The notes below the pieces were generated by a model. It made no database searches and had not been told where the DNA came from. It worked only from the letters and a program-made list of their open reading frames with translations. Positions 16,914 through 26,484 of a DNA stretch of 64,000 bases are shown here, one piece after another. This DNA comes from Desmonostoc muscorum FACHB-395 (GTDB lineage Bacteria; Cyanobacteriota; Cyanobacteriia; Cyanobacteriales; Nostocaceae). The position numbers and the translations under genes were made by a program. Numbering within the stretch: position 1 is the stretch's first letter; every line of letters starts with the position of its first letter. The DNA lies in the NCBI RefSeq assembly GCF_014698035.1, contig NZ_JACJSF010000002.1:124001-188000 (forward strand), in the 5' to 3' direction.

Positions 16914-17351
16914 CTACAGCCCAAGTGCAGCTAAAACATCGCTAGCGTGGGTAGTGGTATTTACAGCAGTGTCTACATGGGTAATTTTGCCGTTGGGGTC
17001 AATTACGTAGGTGACGCGCTTGGCATAACCACCGCCATCCACATCGAAAGCTTTGATGAGGGATTTGTCGCTGTCAGCCAATAGAGGAAAATTCAAATTA
17101 TATTTTTGGGTGAATGCCTGATGGGAGACTTCATCATCTGCACTGACTCCCAAGATTACAATATCTTTACCTTGATATTGAGCCTGGGCATCTCGAAAAC
17201 TACAGGCTTGTTTGGTGCAGCCTGGCGTGTCATCTTTGGGGTAAAAATACAAAACAACTGTCTTTCCCCTCAAATTAGATAACGAGATTGTGTTGCCGTT
17301 TGTATCTTTGGCGGTAAATGCAGGTGCATCCGTACCAACTGCTAGAGGCAT
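16914..17351 (-). CDS. Peroxiredoxin, PrxQ/BCP type
   Basis: This 145-residue thiol peroxidase reduces hydrogen peroxide and alkyl hydroperoxides. YPKDDTPGCTKQAC carries the peroxidatic Cys45 and resolving Cys50, five residues apart as in the atypical 2-Cys PrxQ/BCP group. GVSADDEVSHQAFTQKY and FPLLAD complete the fold. Reduction is normally by thioredoxin. The ATG start gives the usual family length. The gene is single and convergent with the exported protein to its left. Confidence 0.93.
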   Translation of the reverse strand: MPLAVGTDAPAFTAKDTNGNTISLSNLRGKTVVLYFYPKDDTPGCTKQACSFRDAQAQYQGKDIVILGVSADDEVSHQAFTQKYNLNFPLLADSDKSLIKAFDVDGGGYAKRVTYVIDPNGKITHVDTAVNTTTHASDVLAALGL

Positions 17352-17545
17352 AATTAACCTTTCCTGTTTCAGATTGTTGATGCACTTGAAATTTTACATT
17401 AATTTATAATCATTAAATATAATTACTAAAAAATAGCATAACTATACTTCAGGTAACTAATTTTGGTTAAATGAGGTATATAGTACAAGAAAAAATATAT
17501 TCTTGAATTAATCTTTTTAAGAAGAAAAATTTCTCCCCCTACAAA

Positions 17546-17950
17546 ATGGCTGCTGCTGATTCCCAAAACCCAAATATTTTTGTCTATCCTCAAAGCACAG
17601 TAGAAAGAGCCGAGCGATCGCTAGTGTGTTCGCCCTTCAATTTATCTTTATTTGAAGTCATGGGACACCAGAGTGTTTCAGTAACTGCGATCGCTTTGGA
17701 AAATGGACTCAAACAGGGCTATACTAAGCGCCCTTTATCAGAATTAGCCTGTGATAATGCCTTGGGCTGGCTAATCCAAGTGGGTGTATTGCGGCGAGAA
17801 GTCGATGGACAGGGAATTACAGATAGTTTTCGGCTCACTCCCTTGGGTCGCCAGCTGGTGGAACAATACCACGGAAAAAACTGGCGGACACCTTCATGGC
17901 GCGATCGTTTATTCGATGCTGTGATTCGTTGGTTACGGATACCCTTTTAG
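17546..17950 (+). CDS. Conserved cyanobacterial protein, resembles Npun_F0494 family
   Basis: This 134-residue soluble protein contains VERAERSLVCSPFNLSLFE near the N-terminus, KQGYTKRPLSELACDNALGWLIQVGVLRREVDGQG in the middle (key residues R, W, G), and FRLTPLGRQLVE near the C-terminus. The last block looks like the end of a winged helix, so DNA binding is possible. I believe this is the family named after Npun_F0494, of unknown function; that recall is only moderately sure. It ends in an amphipathic WLRIPF tail. Isolated between gaps on both sides. Confidence 0.75.
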   Translation: MAAADSQNPNIFVYPQSTVERAERSLVCSPFNLSLFEVMGHQSVSVTAIALENGLKQGYTKRPLSELACDNALGWLIQVGVLRREVDGQGITDSFRLTPLGRQLVEQYHGKNWRTPSWRDRLFDAVIRWLRIPF

Positions 17951-18183
17951 AATAAAAAACCAAAGAGTTAGCATTAGGCAATCAAAGGGAATAATATATA
18001 CGGAAACATCACATTTATTCATGAAGTCTTTACCGTAATCATCTAATTGAAATTTGTGATTCTAATGGTGGGTGTGGGGTATGGTGTATTATTTCTTCCC
18101 CTACTCCCTCATCTCTCCTTGCTCGCTTATTTTTCGTTTCTAAAAATTCACTCTGTATCTTGAAAAACTAACTAATAGCAACT

Positions 18184-19668
18184 ATGAAATCAATTATGGT
18201 GGTGGGGACAACATCCCATGCAGGGAAATCACTTTTAACTACAGCTATTTGTCGTATTTTGTCGCGGCGTGGCTGGCGGGTGGCTCCCTTTAAAGGTCAA
18301 AATATGGCTTTAAATGCTTATGTTACTGCCAGTGGTGGAGAAATTGGCTATGCCCAAGCAGTTCAAGCTTGGGCTGCGGGAGTCGTGCCTTGGGTAGAAA
18401 TGAACCCAATTTTACTCAAACCTCAAGGGGATATGACTTCCCAAGTAATTATCAAAGGTAGGTCTGTAGGGAAAGTAAGTGCCTCAGATTACTACGAGCA
18501 GTATTTTGAACTGGGGTGGCGGACAATTGAAGAATCGCTACAGCATTTAGGAACAGAATTTGACTTACTAGTTTGTGAAGGTGCTGGTAGTCCAGCAGAG
18601 ATTAACCTCAAACACCGCGATTTAACTAATATGCGGGTGGCAAAATATTTGAATGCACCAACGATGTTAGTAGTTGATATTGATCGGGGTGGTGCTTTTG
18701 CCCATGTGGTAGGAACTTTAGAGTTATTGGAACCAGATGAACGCGCTCTAATTAAGGGTGTAGTAATTAACAAATTTCGAGGACAGCGATCGCTCTTAGA
18801 TTCGGGAATAAAATGGTTAGAAGAACGCACGGGTATTCCTGTTGTTGGTGTTATACCCTACTTGCAAGATGTGTTTTCGACCGAAGACTCCCTAGATTTG
18901 CTAGAGCGTCAATCGTCGTCAAGTAAAGCCCAAACAGACCTCAACATTGCCGTCATCCGCTTACCTAGAATTGCCAATTTCACCGACTTTGATCCACTAG
19001 AATCAGAAAGCACAGTTTCAGTAAAATACCTCAGCCCTAAGCAAGATTTAGGACATCCTGATGCCGTAATTATCCCAGGTACAAAGACCACAATTGCTGA
19101 TTTACTGCTGCTGCAAAAAAGCGGTATGGCAGAAGCTATTCAACACTATGCTGCTTCTGGTGGAACCGTTTTAGGTATCTGCGGTGGCTATCAAATGCTC
19201 GGTCAAATCATCGCCGATCCCGAAGGGATAGAAGGACAAGCTGGCAGATTTCAAGGGTTAAATCTTTTACCAATTAGAACCGTAATTACTGGACAAAAAA
19301 TCGCCCGCCAGCGCCAAGTTAGCTCAAATTATCCACAACAGGGCTTGCCAGTAAATGGCTTTGAAATTCACCAAGGGCGATCGCGCATCGAGCAGCAAGG
19401 AATAGATCCTCAATCCTACCATGCCCTATTTGACGATATTAATTTAGGATTAGTGGATAGTTGTCAATCAGTGTGGGGAAGTTACCTCCACGGGCTTTTT
19501 GATAACGGCCCTTGGCGACGCGCTTGGTTAAATCGCCTCCGTCAACAGCGCGGTTTAAAATCTTTACCTACCGGTGTTGCTAACTACCGAGAACAGCGAG
19601 AGCAGATTTTGGATTCCTTAGCCACTGAAGTTGAAAGCCATTTAGACTTAACTCCATTTTTGTCTTAA
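18184..19668 (+). CDS. cobQ: Cobyric acid synthase
   Basis: This 494-residue glutamine-dependent amidotransferase amidates adenosylcobyrinic acid a,c-diamide at four side chains in cobalamin (pseudocobalamin) biosynthesis. The N-terminal dethiobiotin-synthetase-like ATPase domain has VVGTTSHAGKS, FKGQNMALN and CEGAGSPAEINL. The C-terminal class I glutaminase-like domain has the nucleophile Cys in VLGICGGYQML and the catalytic His in GSYLHGLFD. Length is normal for the family. I see no cobalamin riboswitch in the 233 bp upstream, and no other cob genes are near. Confidence 0.95.
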   Translation: MKSIMVVGTTSHAGKSLLTTAICRILSRRGWRVAPFKGQNMALNAYVTASGGEIGYAQAVQAWAAGVVPWVEMNPILLKPQGDMTSQVIIKGRSVGKVSASDYYEQYFELGWRTIEESLQHLGTEFDLLVCEGAGSPAEINLKHRDLTNMRVAKYLNAPTMLVVDIDRGGAFAHVVGTLELLEPDERALIKGVVINKFRGQRSLLDSGIKWLEERTGIPVVGVIPYLQDVFSTEDSLDLLERQSSSSKAQTDLNIAVIRLPRIANFTDFDPLESESTVSVKYLSPKQDLGHPDAVIIPGTKTTIADLLLLQKSGMAEAIQHYAASGGTVLGICGGYQMLGQIIADPEGIEGQAGRFQGLNLLPIRTVITGQKIARQRQVSSNYPQQGLPVNGFEIHQGRSRIEQQGIDPQSYHALFDDINLGLVDSCQSVWGSYLHGLFDNGPWRRAWLNRLRQQRGLKSLPTGVANYREQREQILDSLATEVESHLDLTPFLS

Positions 19669-19809
19669 ACTGATACCATTTTTAATTTTAGATTTTGGAT
19701 TGAGAATAGCTTTCTAAATCTAGGCGTAGTGAATTTATCTCTCACATCATGTTTCGAATTTGATATAAGTTGCATAAAAGAAATTGCACTTTTTTTCGTT
19801 AAGATGGTT

Positions 19810-19848
19810 ATTTGTCATTTGTAAAGACAAAAGGCAAATGACAAATAA
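19810..19848. repeat. Heptamer-derived hairpin
   Basis: TTTGTCATTTGT and GCAAATGACAAA face each other around a short purine-rich loop, part of the heptamer repeat family. It lies between cobQ and the ferredoxin gene. Confidence 0.7.
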
Positions 19849-19889
19849 CAACCCTTACGAATCAATTTCAAATCAAAAGTGTAAGATTC

Positions 19890-20126
19890 ATGATTGTTCG
19901 TGTCCACTTTTTACCAGATGATGTGACAGTAGATGCCGAAGTGGGAGAAGCCATTTTGGATGTAGCAGACCGGGCTGGAGTATTTATTCCCACCGGTTGT
20001 CTAATGGGGTCTTGTCACGCTTGCACCGTCGAATTAGAGGATGGAGAGATCATCCGCGCTTGTATCACCGCAGTACCGCCACGCGAGGAATTGACAATTA
20101 ATTTGTTTAGCGATCCCACTTGGTAA
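19890..20126 (+). CDS. Compact 2Fe-2S ferredoxin-like protein
   Basis: This 78-residue protein has a beta-grasp start (MIVRVHFLPDDVTVDAEVGE) and the cluster motif PTGCLMGSCHACTVELEDG. The four cysteines are Cys37, Cys42, Cys45 and Cys58, giving C-x4-C-x2-C-x12-C. Plant-type photosynthetic ferredoxins have a much longer last spacing (about 29), so this is a different, shorter relative. It likely carries one electron to an unidentified oxidoreductase. It lies 221 bp behind cobQ on the same strand; a link to corrin synthesis is only suggested by position. Confidence 0.85.
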   Translation: MIVRVHFLPDDVTVDAEVGEAILDVADRAGVFIPTGCLMGSCHACTVELEDGEIIRACITAVPPREELTINLFSDPTW

Positions 20127-20277
20127 TGTCAGCCCTGTTATTCACAAGAACTAGTATAGTAAAACAAGTCATGTACAAACAAAAATCTAATCAATGATTA
20201 GATTTTTTTGGATAGACGGCAAGGAATATTTGAACCATTATTTCTTACCGTGGCGATCGCATTTTTTAAGAAAATTA

Positions 20278-20490
20278 ATGCCAAAGAAAATCCGGGAACT
20301 GAAGCAAATGCTTTCCCAAGTAGGTTTTACAGAAGTCCCAGGAAAAGGAAGTCATACGAACTGGGTACATCCCCTCTATACTGGAAAAATCACGATTTCC
20401 GGCAAAAACGGAGCAGATGCTAAACGCTACCAAGAGAAGGAAGTGAGACAGGCAATTGAGGAAGTAGAAGGGAAAGAAAAAGATGAGTAA
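20278..20490 (+). CDS. hicA: HicA-type toxin (mRNA interferase)
   Basis: The start is set at the ATG at 20278 (70 residues). The in-frame extension to 20194 reads as noncoding. The protein has the double-stranded-RNA-binding-like HicA fold: KKIRELKQMLSQVGF, then GKGSHTNWVHP with the catalytic His, then KITISGKNG and a C-terminal helix KEVRQAIEEV. HicA toxins cut mRNA and tmRNA until bound by HicB. The stop overlaps the start of hicB by 8 bases, so the two are translationally coupled, toxin first. Confidence 0.85.
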   Translation: MPKKIRELKQMLSQVGFTEVPGKGSHTNWVHPLYTGKITISGKNGADAKRYQEKEVRQAIEEVEGKEKDE

Positions 20491-20701
20491 GCTTAAGTAC
20501 CAAATGATTATTCAATGGTCTGATGAAGATGATTGCTTCTTAGTCGGATTTCCTGATTTTCCAGGACAACGTTGGCGGACTCATGGGGATACTTATGAGT
20601 TAGCTGTGGCAAATGGAATTGAAGCTTTAGAGTCTCTAATTATTGCTTACGAAGCTGTAGGTGATCCACTTCCAGAACCAACAGTAAGTAGAGTACGCTA
20701 A
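20483..20701 (+). CDS. hicB: HicB-type antitoxin, short form
   Basis: This 72-residue partner of HicA has the partial RNase H-like HicB domain: IIQWSDEDDCFLVGFPDFPG, then the ELAVANGIEALESLI helix. It ends after the domain, so the C-terminal ribbon-helix-helix or HTH DNA-binding part of longer HicB proteins is missing. It should therefore neutralise the toxin but may not repress its own promoter. It overlaps hicA by 8 bases. Confidence 0.85.
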   Translation: MSKLKYQMIIQWSDEDDCFLVGFPDFPGQRWRTHGDTYELAVANGIEALESLIIAYEAVGDPLPEPTVSRVR

Positions 20702-20737
20702 CGCAATTGAGTAGGTGGTAACTAGTGCTGAACAATA

Positions 20738-21181
20738 TCAATTAGCTTTAACATTCAGCGCATATTCTTTAAACCTTTCCAAATCAGCTTGAATCGTCGA
20801 TTCAACTATCCGTCCCAAAAACAAGTTATCCATAATTTTGCCAATAATGCCGGGGATAGCATAGGAAATACTCATTTTGACAATGCTACTATTGTGGCGA
20901 TCGTAAAAGCGAATCGCTCCTTGATTAGGCAAACCATCAATCGATTCCCATTGGATAATTTGGTTGGGAATAACTTTAAGAATTCGGGATTGCCAATTAA
21001 ATTCTAGACTACCGGTCTTTAATTTCCAAAGAGATATATCTGGATTCTCTGGCGGAATTTTTACCGAATCAATCCACTTCATCCACCGGGGCATTTGCTC
21101 CAAATCAGACCAGAGGCTCCATACTAAATCTATGGGAGCCTCTACTTCTACCTGCACAGTATGCTCTAACCAATCTGACAT
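20738..21181 (-). CDS. SRPBCC family protein (polyketide cyclase/dehydrase-like)
   Basis: This 147-residue START-like fold protein begins EHTVQVEVEAPIDLVWSLWSDLEQMPRWMKWIDSV (Trp, Pro and Trp-Met as key residues), the standard START/SRPBCC entry strand and helix. The C-terminal helix (ESTIQADLERFKEYAL) is also typical. Such proteins bind hydrophobic ligands. It lies 91 bp downstream of crtQ on the same strand, so a role with carotenoids or membrane lipids is a reasonable guess from position only. Confidence 0.85.
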   Translation of the reverse strand: MSDWLEHTVQVEVEAPIDLVWSLWSDLEQMPRWMKWIDSVKIPPENPDISLWKLKTGSLEFNWQSRILKVIPNQIIQWESIDGLPNQGAIRFYDRHNSSIVKMSISYAIPGIIGKIMDNLFLGRIVESTIQADLERFKEYALNVKAN

Positions 21182-21272
21182 TTCTCTTCTTCTTCCTTTG
21201 CGTTCTTCTCTACGAGATGCTATGCGAATGCGTCCTTGGCGGTAGCCTGCGGCAAGCCACTGCGTGTCTACG

Positions 21273-22712
21273 TTATCTCTTCAAAGTTTCCAAAATCACT
21301 TTTGCCGCCCGCCGTCCAGAAATAGTAGCACCTTCCATGCTGTCAATATAATCTTGCTGAGTATAACTCCCTGCAAGGAAGAAATTATCTACTGGTGTTT
21401 TTTGGTTGGGACGATACGCATCCATCCCTGGCGCTTCTCGGTAAAGAGACTGAGCAAGTTTTACTACACTATACCAAGTCATATTTAGCTCCCGCGACGA
21501 GGGAAACAGTTCATGGACTTGCTTGAGGACATGCTGTGCGATCGCTTCATTACTCTGTGCAATAAACGGATCTCCCGGTGTCAGCACTAGTTGTAACAAA
21601 GATCCCTGTCCTGGGCGATAATAATCAGCAGGGCTAGTCAACGCTAAATCAGCAAAACACGAAAAATCAGCATCGGCTGTGTAGAGTAAATTATCGATTC
21701 CAGCCGCATGATTTAGCTGTTTACGCTGCCCTTCATCGTTGAGTTCTGTTACCCAACCATCGAAGCGTAACTGCACTGTAGCCACTGGTACTGCATCCAG
21801 TTTGTAAATATTGTCAAATTCTGACCACTTACGCCATTGCTGGGGTAGGATACGTTGAATTCCTGGAACATCACAGGCAAAAACGTAAGCATCAGCAGTA
21901 ATAGTTTCGACTGCATCACCTTGGGCAACTGCTATACCAGTGACACGGGTTTGTTCGTTTGACTCTATAAACTGAATTTCTCGCACTTGCCGACGCGTAT
22001 AAACTTTAGTGCCTCTGGCTTCTAAATATTCCAGAATGGGCTTGTGCAAATATTCAGCTGGAGAACCTTCCAACATTCGCAAAACTGAAGCTTCAGTTCT
22101 GACTGCAAATAACTGGAATATGGTTAACATACATCGGGCAGACATATTTTCGCAATCAATAAATCCCAATGCGTAAGCAATGGGGTTCCATAAGCGCTTA
22201 ATGCTGCCATTACTGCCACCATGACTGCGAAACCAATCGGCAAAGCTAATTTTATCCAAGTTGCGGATGGTTTTCATCGCCCCGTTAAAGTCTACCAATC
22301 CGCGAACTATGGGACTAGTACCCAAAGCGATCGCATTTTGCAATTTATCCTGCAACGATAGTTGGGAAGTCGTGAAAAATGCCTTTAAGCCATTGAAAGG
22401 CGCACCTGTAAAGAAGCGAAAATCCAAACCACCAGTGCGCCCCCCTTTATTAATAAAAGTGTGGGTATGTTCCTTGAGGCGTAAGTTCTCTAACACCCCC
22501 ACTTTCTTCATCAAGTCAAATAGTTGGTAGTAGCACCCGAAAAATACATGCAACCCCATTTCTAGATGGTTGCCATCTCCATCAACCCAACTGCCTACTT
22601 TACCACCCACAAACGGACGAGACTCAAAAATCTCTATTTCACAACCAGCATCAGCTAGATCCACTGCGGTTGCTAGTCCAGCAAGTCCCGCACCTACGAT
22701 TGCAACACGCAT
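21273..22712 (-). CDS. crtQ: 9,9'-di-cis-zeta-carotene desaturase
   Basis: This 479-residue plant-type zeta-carotene desaturase introduces two double bases into zeta-carotene on the way to lycopene in cyanobacterial membranes. The N-terminus is an FAD dinucleotide fold, [21 protein letters not shown], followed by FVGGKVGSW. Other marks are [12 protein letters not shown], the middle block [10 protein letters not shown], and a C-terminal FAD-binding segment [19 protein letters not shown]. Length and motifs distinguish it from phytoene desaturase (CrtP) and from bacterial CrtI. It is probably co-transcribed with the SRPBCC gene downstream. Confidence 0.94.
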   Translation of the reverse strand: MRVAIVGAGLAGLATAVDLADAGCEIEIFESRPFVGGKVGSWVDGDGNHLEMGLHVFFGCYYQLFDLMKKVGVLENLRLKEHTHTFINKGGRTGGLDFRFFTGAPFNGLKAFFTTSQLSLQDKLQNAIALGTSPIVRGLVDFNGAMKTIRNLDKISFADWFRSHGGSNGSIKRLWNPIAYALGFIDCENMSARCMLTIFQLFAVRTEASVLRMLEGSPAEYLHKPILEYLEARGTKVYTRRQVREIQFIESNEQTRVTGIAVAQGDAVETITADAYVFACDVPGIQRILPQQWRKWSEFDNIYKLDAVPVATVQLRFDGWVTELNDEGQRKQLNHAAGIDNLLYTADADFSCFADLALTSPADYYRPGQGSLLQLVLTPGDPFIAQSNEAIAQHVLKQVHELFPSSRELNMTWYSVVKLAQSLYREAPGMDAYRPNQKTPVDNFFLAGSYTQQDYIDSMEGATISGRRAAKVILETLKR

Positions 22713-22986
22713 TCCGTCGTTCCTTTTCAGTTTCTTTACAGATTGTAACTGGGTTGGTGTCGGAATTTGCTACTTAATATCAACTCTACCAGCATATTAA
22801 GGCAAGCAATGTCGATACTAAAACCTCTTTAATTACTTCTTTTAGTCCCCGTAATTGACCAGACGCGAGCAAAACGCGCCTGTATCAGCTAGACAAATTA
22901 TTGTCCATTGCGGCGCACCCAAAAAAGTATCAGAGCTATTTTGTTGGTGGCAAAGCAGTTATCTAGTAAGTAGTGAAAGTATAGTC

Positions 22987-23163
22987 TTACTTGTTTACAT
23001 CTTTGCCATCGTCGGAGACAGGCAAACTTCTAATCAGTTCGCGAATCACATCGGTTGCGGGTCTACCTGTTTGTTGGCAATATTTTTCTAGTTTTTCCGC
23101 TTCCTGCGTTGCGAGATTAACTGTTATGCGTTTAACGGCCCATTTTTTATTTGTCATTATCAT
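22987..23163 (-). CDS. Small ribbon-helix-helix (CopG-like) protein
   Basis: This 58-codon gene is readable on the minus strand. It begins ATG-ATA-ATG (the second ATG at 23157 is also possible) and ends in TAA. The protein has a beta strand KRITVNLATQEAEKLEKY, a loop QQTGRPATD and a helix VIRELIRSL, the compact ribbon-helix-helix pattern of CopG-like DNA-binding proteins. A charged tail DDGKDVNK follows. It may be a small repressor or an antitoxin, but no toxin partner is adjacent. It sits upstream of crtQ on the same strand, 275 bp away. Confidence 0.75.
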   Translation of the reverse strand: MIMTNKKWAVKRITVNLATQEAEKLEKYCQQTGRPATDVIRELIRSLPVSDDGKDVNK

Positions 23164-24840
23164 GCTATCTGCTGTATATCTAGATTGTCGAAAGAGTCTA
23201 AATTAAAGAGGGAACCGATAAGATTATCAGAATTTGTCTCAGGAAACAAGTAATACCATTAATATTAAAAATTGTCGTTTTGTCAAAGGATTCATAATTT
23301 TCTAAAGAAATCAAAAAACTACACTTTATTTGTTACTATTTTGACAGCAAAAACAGCACATAGTTCCTTCTGAGGAGGATAATCCTACTAACAGCATCAG
23401 TAAAGCCTGGCAATGAACTTCTATAAATGAATTTGAGATACCAAATGTTGACTCAATCAAGATTTACAAAATTATTCTCTATCGAAATAATTTGACCATA
23501 TATCTTAACCAAGTTTGCCAAACCCACTTGGTGAGAACATCTGGTATAACAGATGAAAATAAAGCTTTAGAATCATTGTCAGGCTAAAATTGTGTCTTAC
23601 AGGCGGCTTCAGGTGAGATATACAGTTCGGAAATAATCACTTAAAAGTAGGCAAATAAGCGATAGCTCTAGAGCAAACATCTATCTGTATCCATTGCTGT
23701 AATCAATAAGCTAAGAGCGACTTAAATAGTTAAGGCTTTTGGCTCACTGCAATTAAACTGATTACTTCACCGTGCTAATGTTGTAGTCATAAACAAAGGT
23801 ATAAGATTCAGCTCACTGGGTATAAAAAACCAAATATTTTGGTAAATTTTAACAGAATTACCTGTAATTTCACTCAGAAAAATTAACCAAGAATAGACGT
23901 GATGTTACTTGACTGTCGCCAATAATAATATTTTACTTTTGTTTCATGTTTTTACACTAAGTCCCCCGAAATATATGATGAAATCCTAGATATTTTTTCT
24001 CTTCCCCCTAGCGATATAATTTGTTTTAAAGTCAGTATTGTTTCAATTCCTTGCATTCACGTATTTCGAGGTTACGAAAATTATTTTTAGCCAATTAATA
24101 CGCTAAAAAACTTGCTTATTAATATCTAAGCTAAGAGAAAAACTACAGCTAAAAAAGTCTTGCATTAAAACCCCTATTGATTAGTAAATGTAAGCATAAA
24201 AGCAATTTTTTACTTCAATATTTTTGTTGAGTGTATTCATTATAGCCATGATTTATGGGCTTTAAATAAACTTTATTTAGGCACTAAAACAACTCATATT
24301 TACACTTTATAAAAAAATTACAAAGAAAAAGAGATAAATATGAGCTTTTGCTTAATGATATTGATACAGAACAACTTTTTAAGCTCAAAAAGTTGTAAAA
24401 AAAAGATTCTGAGATTGAAGTGCGTCGGCTAAATTTGATTAAACTCAACTTGGTAAATACTTAAATAGTAGTCTGTACTTATTTATACTGATAAATATCC
24501 AAATCAAATTACTGAAAAACCATGAGAATATAGATACTTCATGAAATTTAGGTAAAGTTAGCTGTCATCCTGGGATATTTACTAGTAAACCTTCGCAGAA
24601 ATACAGCTAACACCTCAATTAACAAGACTTGGAGAAAAATTAATCCTCTTTTCAAAGTTAGATAAATTTCCGCCTTGCCGTAACAGGTGCATCAAACCTA
24701 AGTATTCTGTAGTTTACTTAGTAGTCAGTAATGCCCCTAAATTCTCAGCGCGGAATCTGGTTAATACGCGAATCAAATATATATCAACTTAATTTCTTAT
24801 AGCCGTAATCCTGAATGTCAGATTACAGCTATGAATGCAA
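23164..24840. other. Long AT-rich gene-free region
   Basis: This is 1.68 kb without an ORF above 60 codons or any recognisable remnant in either strand. It lies downstream of the acidic 547-residue protein and upstream of the small RHH gene. Visible structure is limited to a perfect 10-bp hairpin ACAACTTTTT (24371-24380) / AAAAAGTTGT (24387-24396) and a GAGGAGGATAATCCT block near 23371. HIP1 sites are absent, unlike in the flanking genes. It could hold noncoding RNA, a long UTR or a decayed insertion. Confidence 0.6.
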
Positions 24841-26484
24841 CTATTCCAATTTGAATTGGGGCATGAGTTGGAGAGTGCCAATACCTAAATCTTTTGGTGA
24901 AACCGATCGCGTTTCAAACAAAGCCATCATGTCTCGTAACTGAGGATTGCCACGGGAAGCTCCTGTTAGTCCTTTAGCAATGATTAAGCCACAGTAGCCT
25001 TTAGTATTTTTACACCTCTGATTCCATTTTTTTCGAGCTTCTACATGAATAGGATCTTCATCTAAAAATTCACCAAATAGGAACAATTCACCATTTTGAG
25101 TTTGCAATAAACCCAGATCGTAGCGATCGCCATCGAAAGGATCGGCACCTGGATTAAAGCAAATTGCTCTCAGCCCGCCTGCTGCTTCAATTCTTTCAAT
25201 TACAGTTTTAGCCTTGGGGCGGGAAGTTTGAATTAAAATCACCGGCAAACCGTCACCCACTTGTTTAATTTCACCAGCCTTATGGTAGATTACCCCCTTA
25301 CGGAGGTGATCCAACATTTCCCAGGACACTACGCCTAAGCTGAGAAAGGAGTCTTCCGGTATCAAGTCATCTTGCAATGATTGGAAATTTGAGGAGTTAA
25401 GGTTATCAATTTCCTGATCATCGTCACCAAAACCTGCCATTTCCTCTAATTCTGCTGCTAACTGCGGCATGGTAGAGACTGTCACAGCCACAGATTTAGT
25501 TGATTCTTCCGACTGCGGCAGAGATATGCGATAACGACGGCTGAGGCTAGGGAAAATGTCCTCATGCAAATGGCGGCGGTGATCGCGAATAAAGCGGATC
25601 AGACTTTCGATCGCAACGAAGATTACCAGCGCTTCTTCATCATACAAAACAGACCGCAGTCCTTCTAAGGGGTGGATATTACCGAAAGTGGGGTCAATTT
25701 CTGATAATGGCAGATCCGCCAAATCACTTTCTTCGTCATCGTCTTCATCTTCGTCTTCATCAGCACTTTCAAAAGTGAGAAACAAGCAATCTTGCTTGAG
25801 GAACGCTTCTTCTAGATGCTCTGTTGAGTCTTCATCTTGTAAAACTGCGGTGCGAAACTGTTTTAAAGACTCTTCTGAGCGATAAAACAAAATCCCATAC
25901 TCCATTCCCAGCATTCCCATGACTGAGGCGTAGAGTGTGCCGACATCCCACTTATTAATCTCGATTGACAAAATTTGCTGTTCTTCCAAAAATTCCCAAG
26001 GTGCTGCTTGCCAAATTGCAAATGCTTTCTCTCGCAAGATTTGTGCATACTGTGGGGGTAAGTCAGGAGTTTGACTATCGAGGATGTCAGCGAATCCGCG
26101 AAATAGTTCGTCAATTAAAGGCAGTTCTGGTGCGTAGTCAATGGCAATATCCAAATCTTGCAGCACTCCCCGCAGGTAAAATTGGATCTCACGGTCTTTG
26201 ACTACAATTCTTTGGGGCCTAGCAGGTCTTGCCGGACTGTGGGGATGCTCCATTGCTCGCATTAAGGTACGAACTATTGCTTCTGGGCCAACATCTGAAG
26301 CTACCACGTCCATTCCTCGGACAACACCTTGGGAGTAATCTACCCAAAGAATGCATTCTCCCTTTTCCTCAGAGTCTGAGTGCTGGTTTGGTGATGACAA
26401 CGGACGGCGATCGCCCTCCCATACAGAAGGAATTTGAGTTAATTTCTTCAAGCGACGACTGGTAGAGCGATTAAAACTTGTCAT
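24841..26484 (-). CDS. Conserved acidic cyanobacterial protein, function unknown
   Basis: This 547-residue soluble protein has three parts. The N-terminal third (about 40-245) includes GECILWVDYSQGVVRGMDVV and a proline-rich loop (SPARPARPQ). A strongly acidic linker (DEDEDEDDDEESD, about residues 248-262) follows. The C-terminal half includes HRRHLHEDIFPSLSRRYRISLP and a last domain (about 400-545) with VILIQTSRPKAKTVIERIEAAGGLRAICFNPGADP. The arrangement looks like a cyanobacterial core protein, but I do not recognise a catalytic motif and assign no function. Confidence 0.82.
   Translation of the reverse strand: MTSFNRSTSRRLKKLTQIPSVWEGDRRPLSSPNQHSDSEEKGECILWVDYSQGVVRGMDVVASDVGPEAIVRTLMRAMEHPHSPARPARPQRIVVKDREIQFYLRGVLQDLDIAIDYAPELPLIDELFRGFADILDSQTPDLPPQYAQILREKAFAIWQAAPWEFLEEQQILSIEINKWDVGTLYASVMGMLGMEYGILFYRSEESLKQFRTAVLQDEDSTEHLEEAFLKQDCLFLTFESADEDEDEDDDEESDLADLPLSEIDPTFGNIHPLEGLRSVLYDEEALVIFVAIESLIRFIRDHRRHLHEDIFPSLSRRYRISLPQSEESTKSVAVTVSTMPQLAAELEEMAGFGDDDQEIDNLNSSNFQSLQDDLIPEDSFLSLGVVSWEMLDHLRKGVIYHKAGEIKQVGDGLPVILIQTSRPKAKTVIERIEAAGGLRAICFNPGADPFDGDRYDLGLLQTQNGELFLFGEFLDEDPIHVEARKKWNQRCKNTKGYCGLIIAKGLTGASRGNPQLRDMMALFETRSVSPKDLGIGTLQLMPQFKLE

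Noticed and set aside
17951-18183. Cobalamin riboswitch before cobQ
   Set aside because: No B12-box-like GCCACTG core or long conserved leader is seen.
22855-23206. Two plus-strand ORFs opposite the small RHH gene
   Set aside because: The minus strand has a coherent RHH protein; the plus frames are its antisense shadows.
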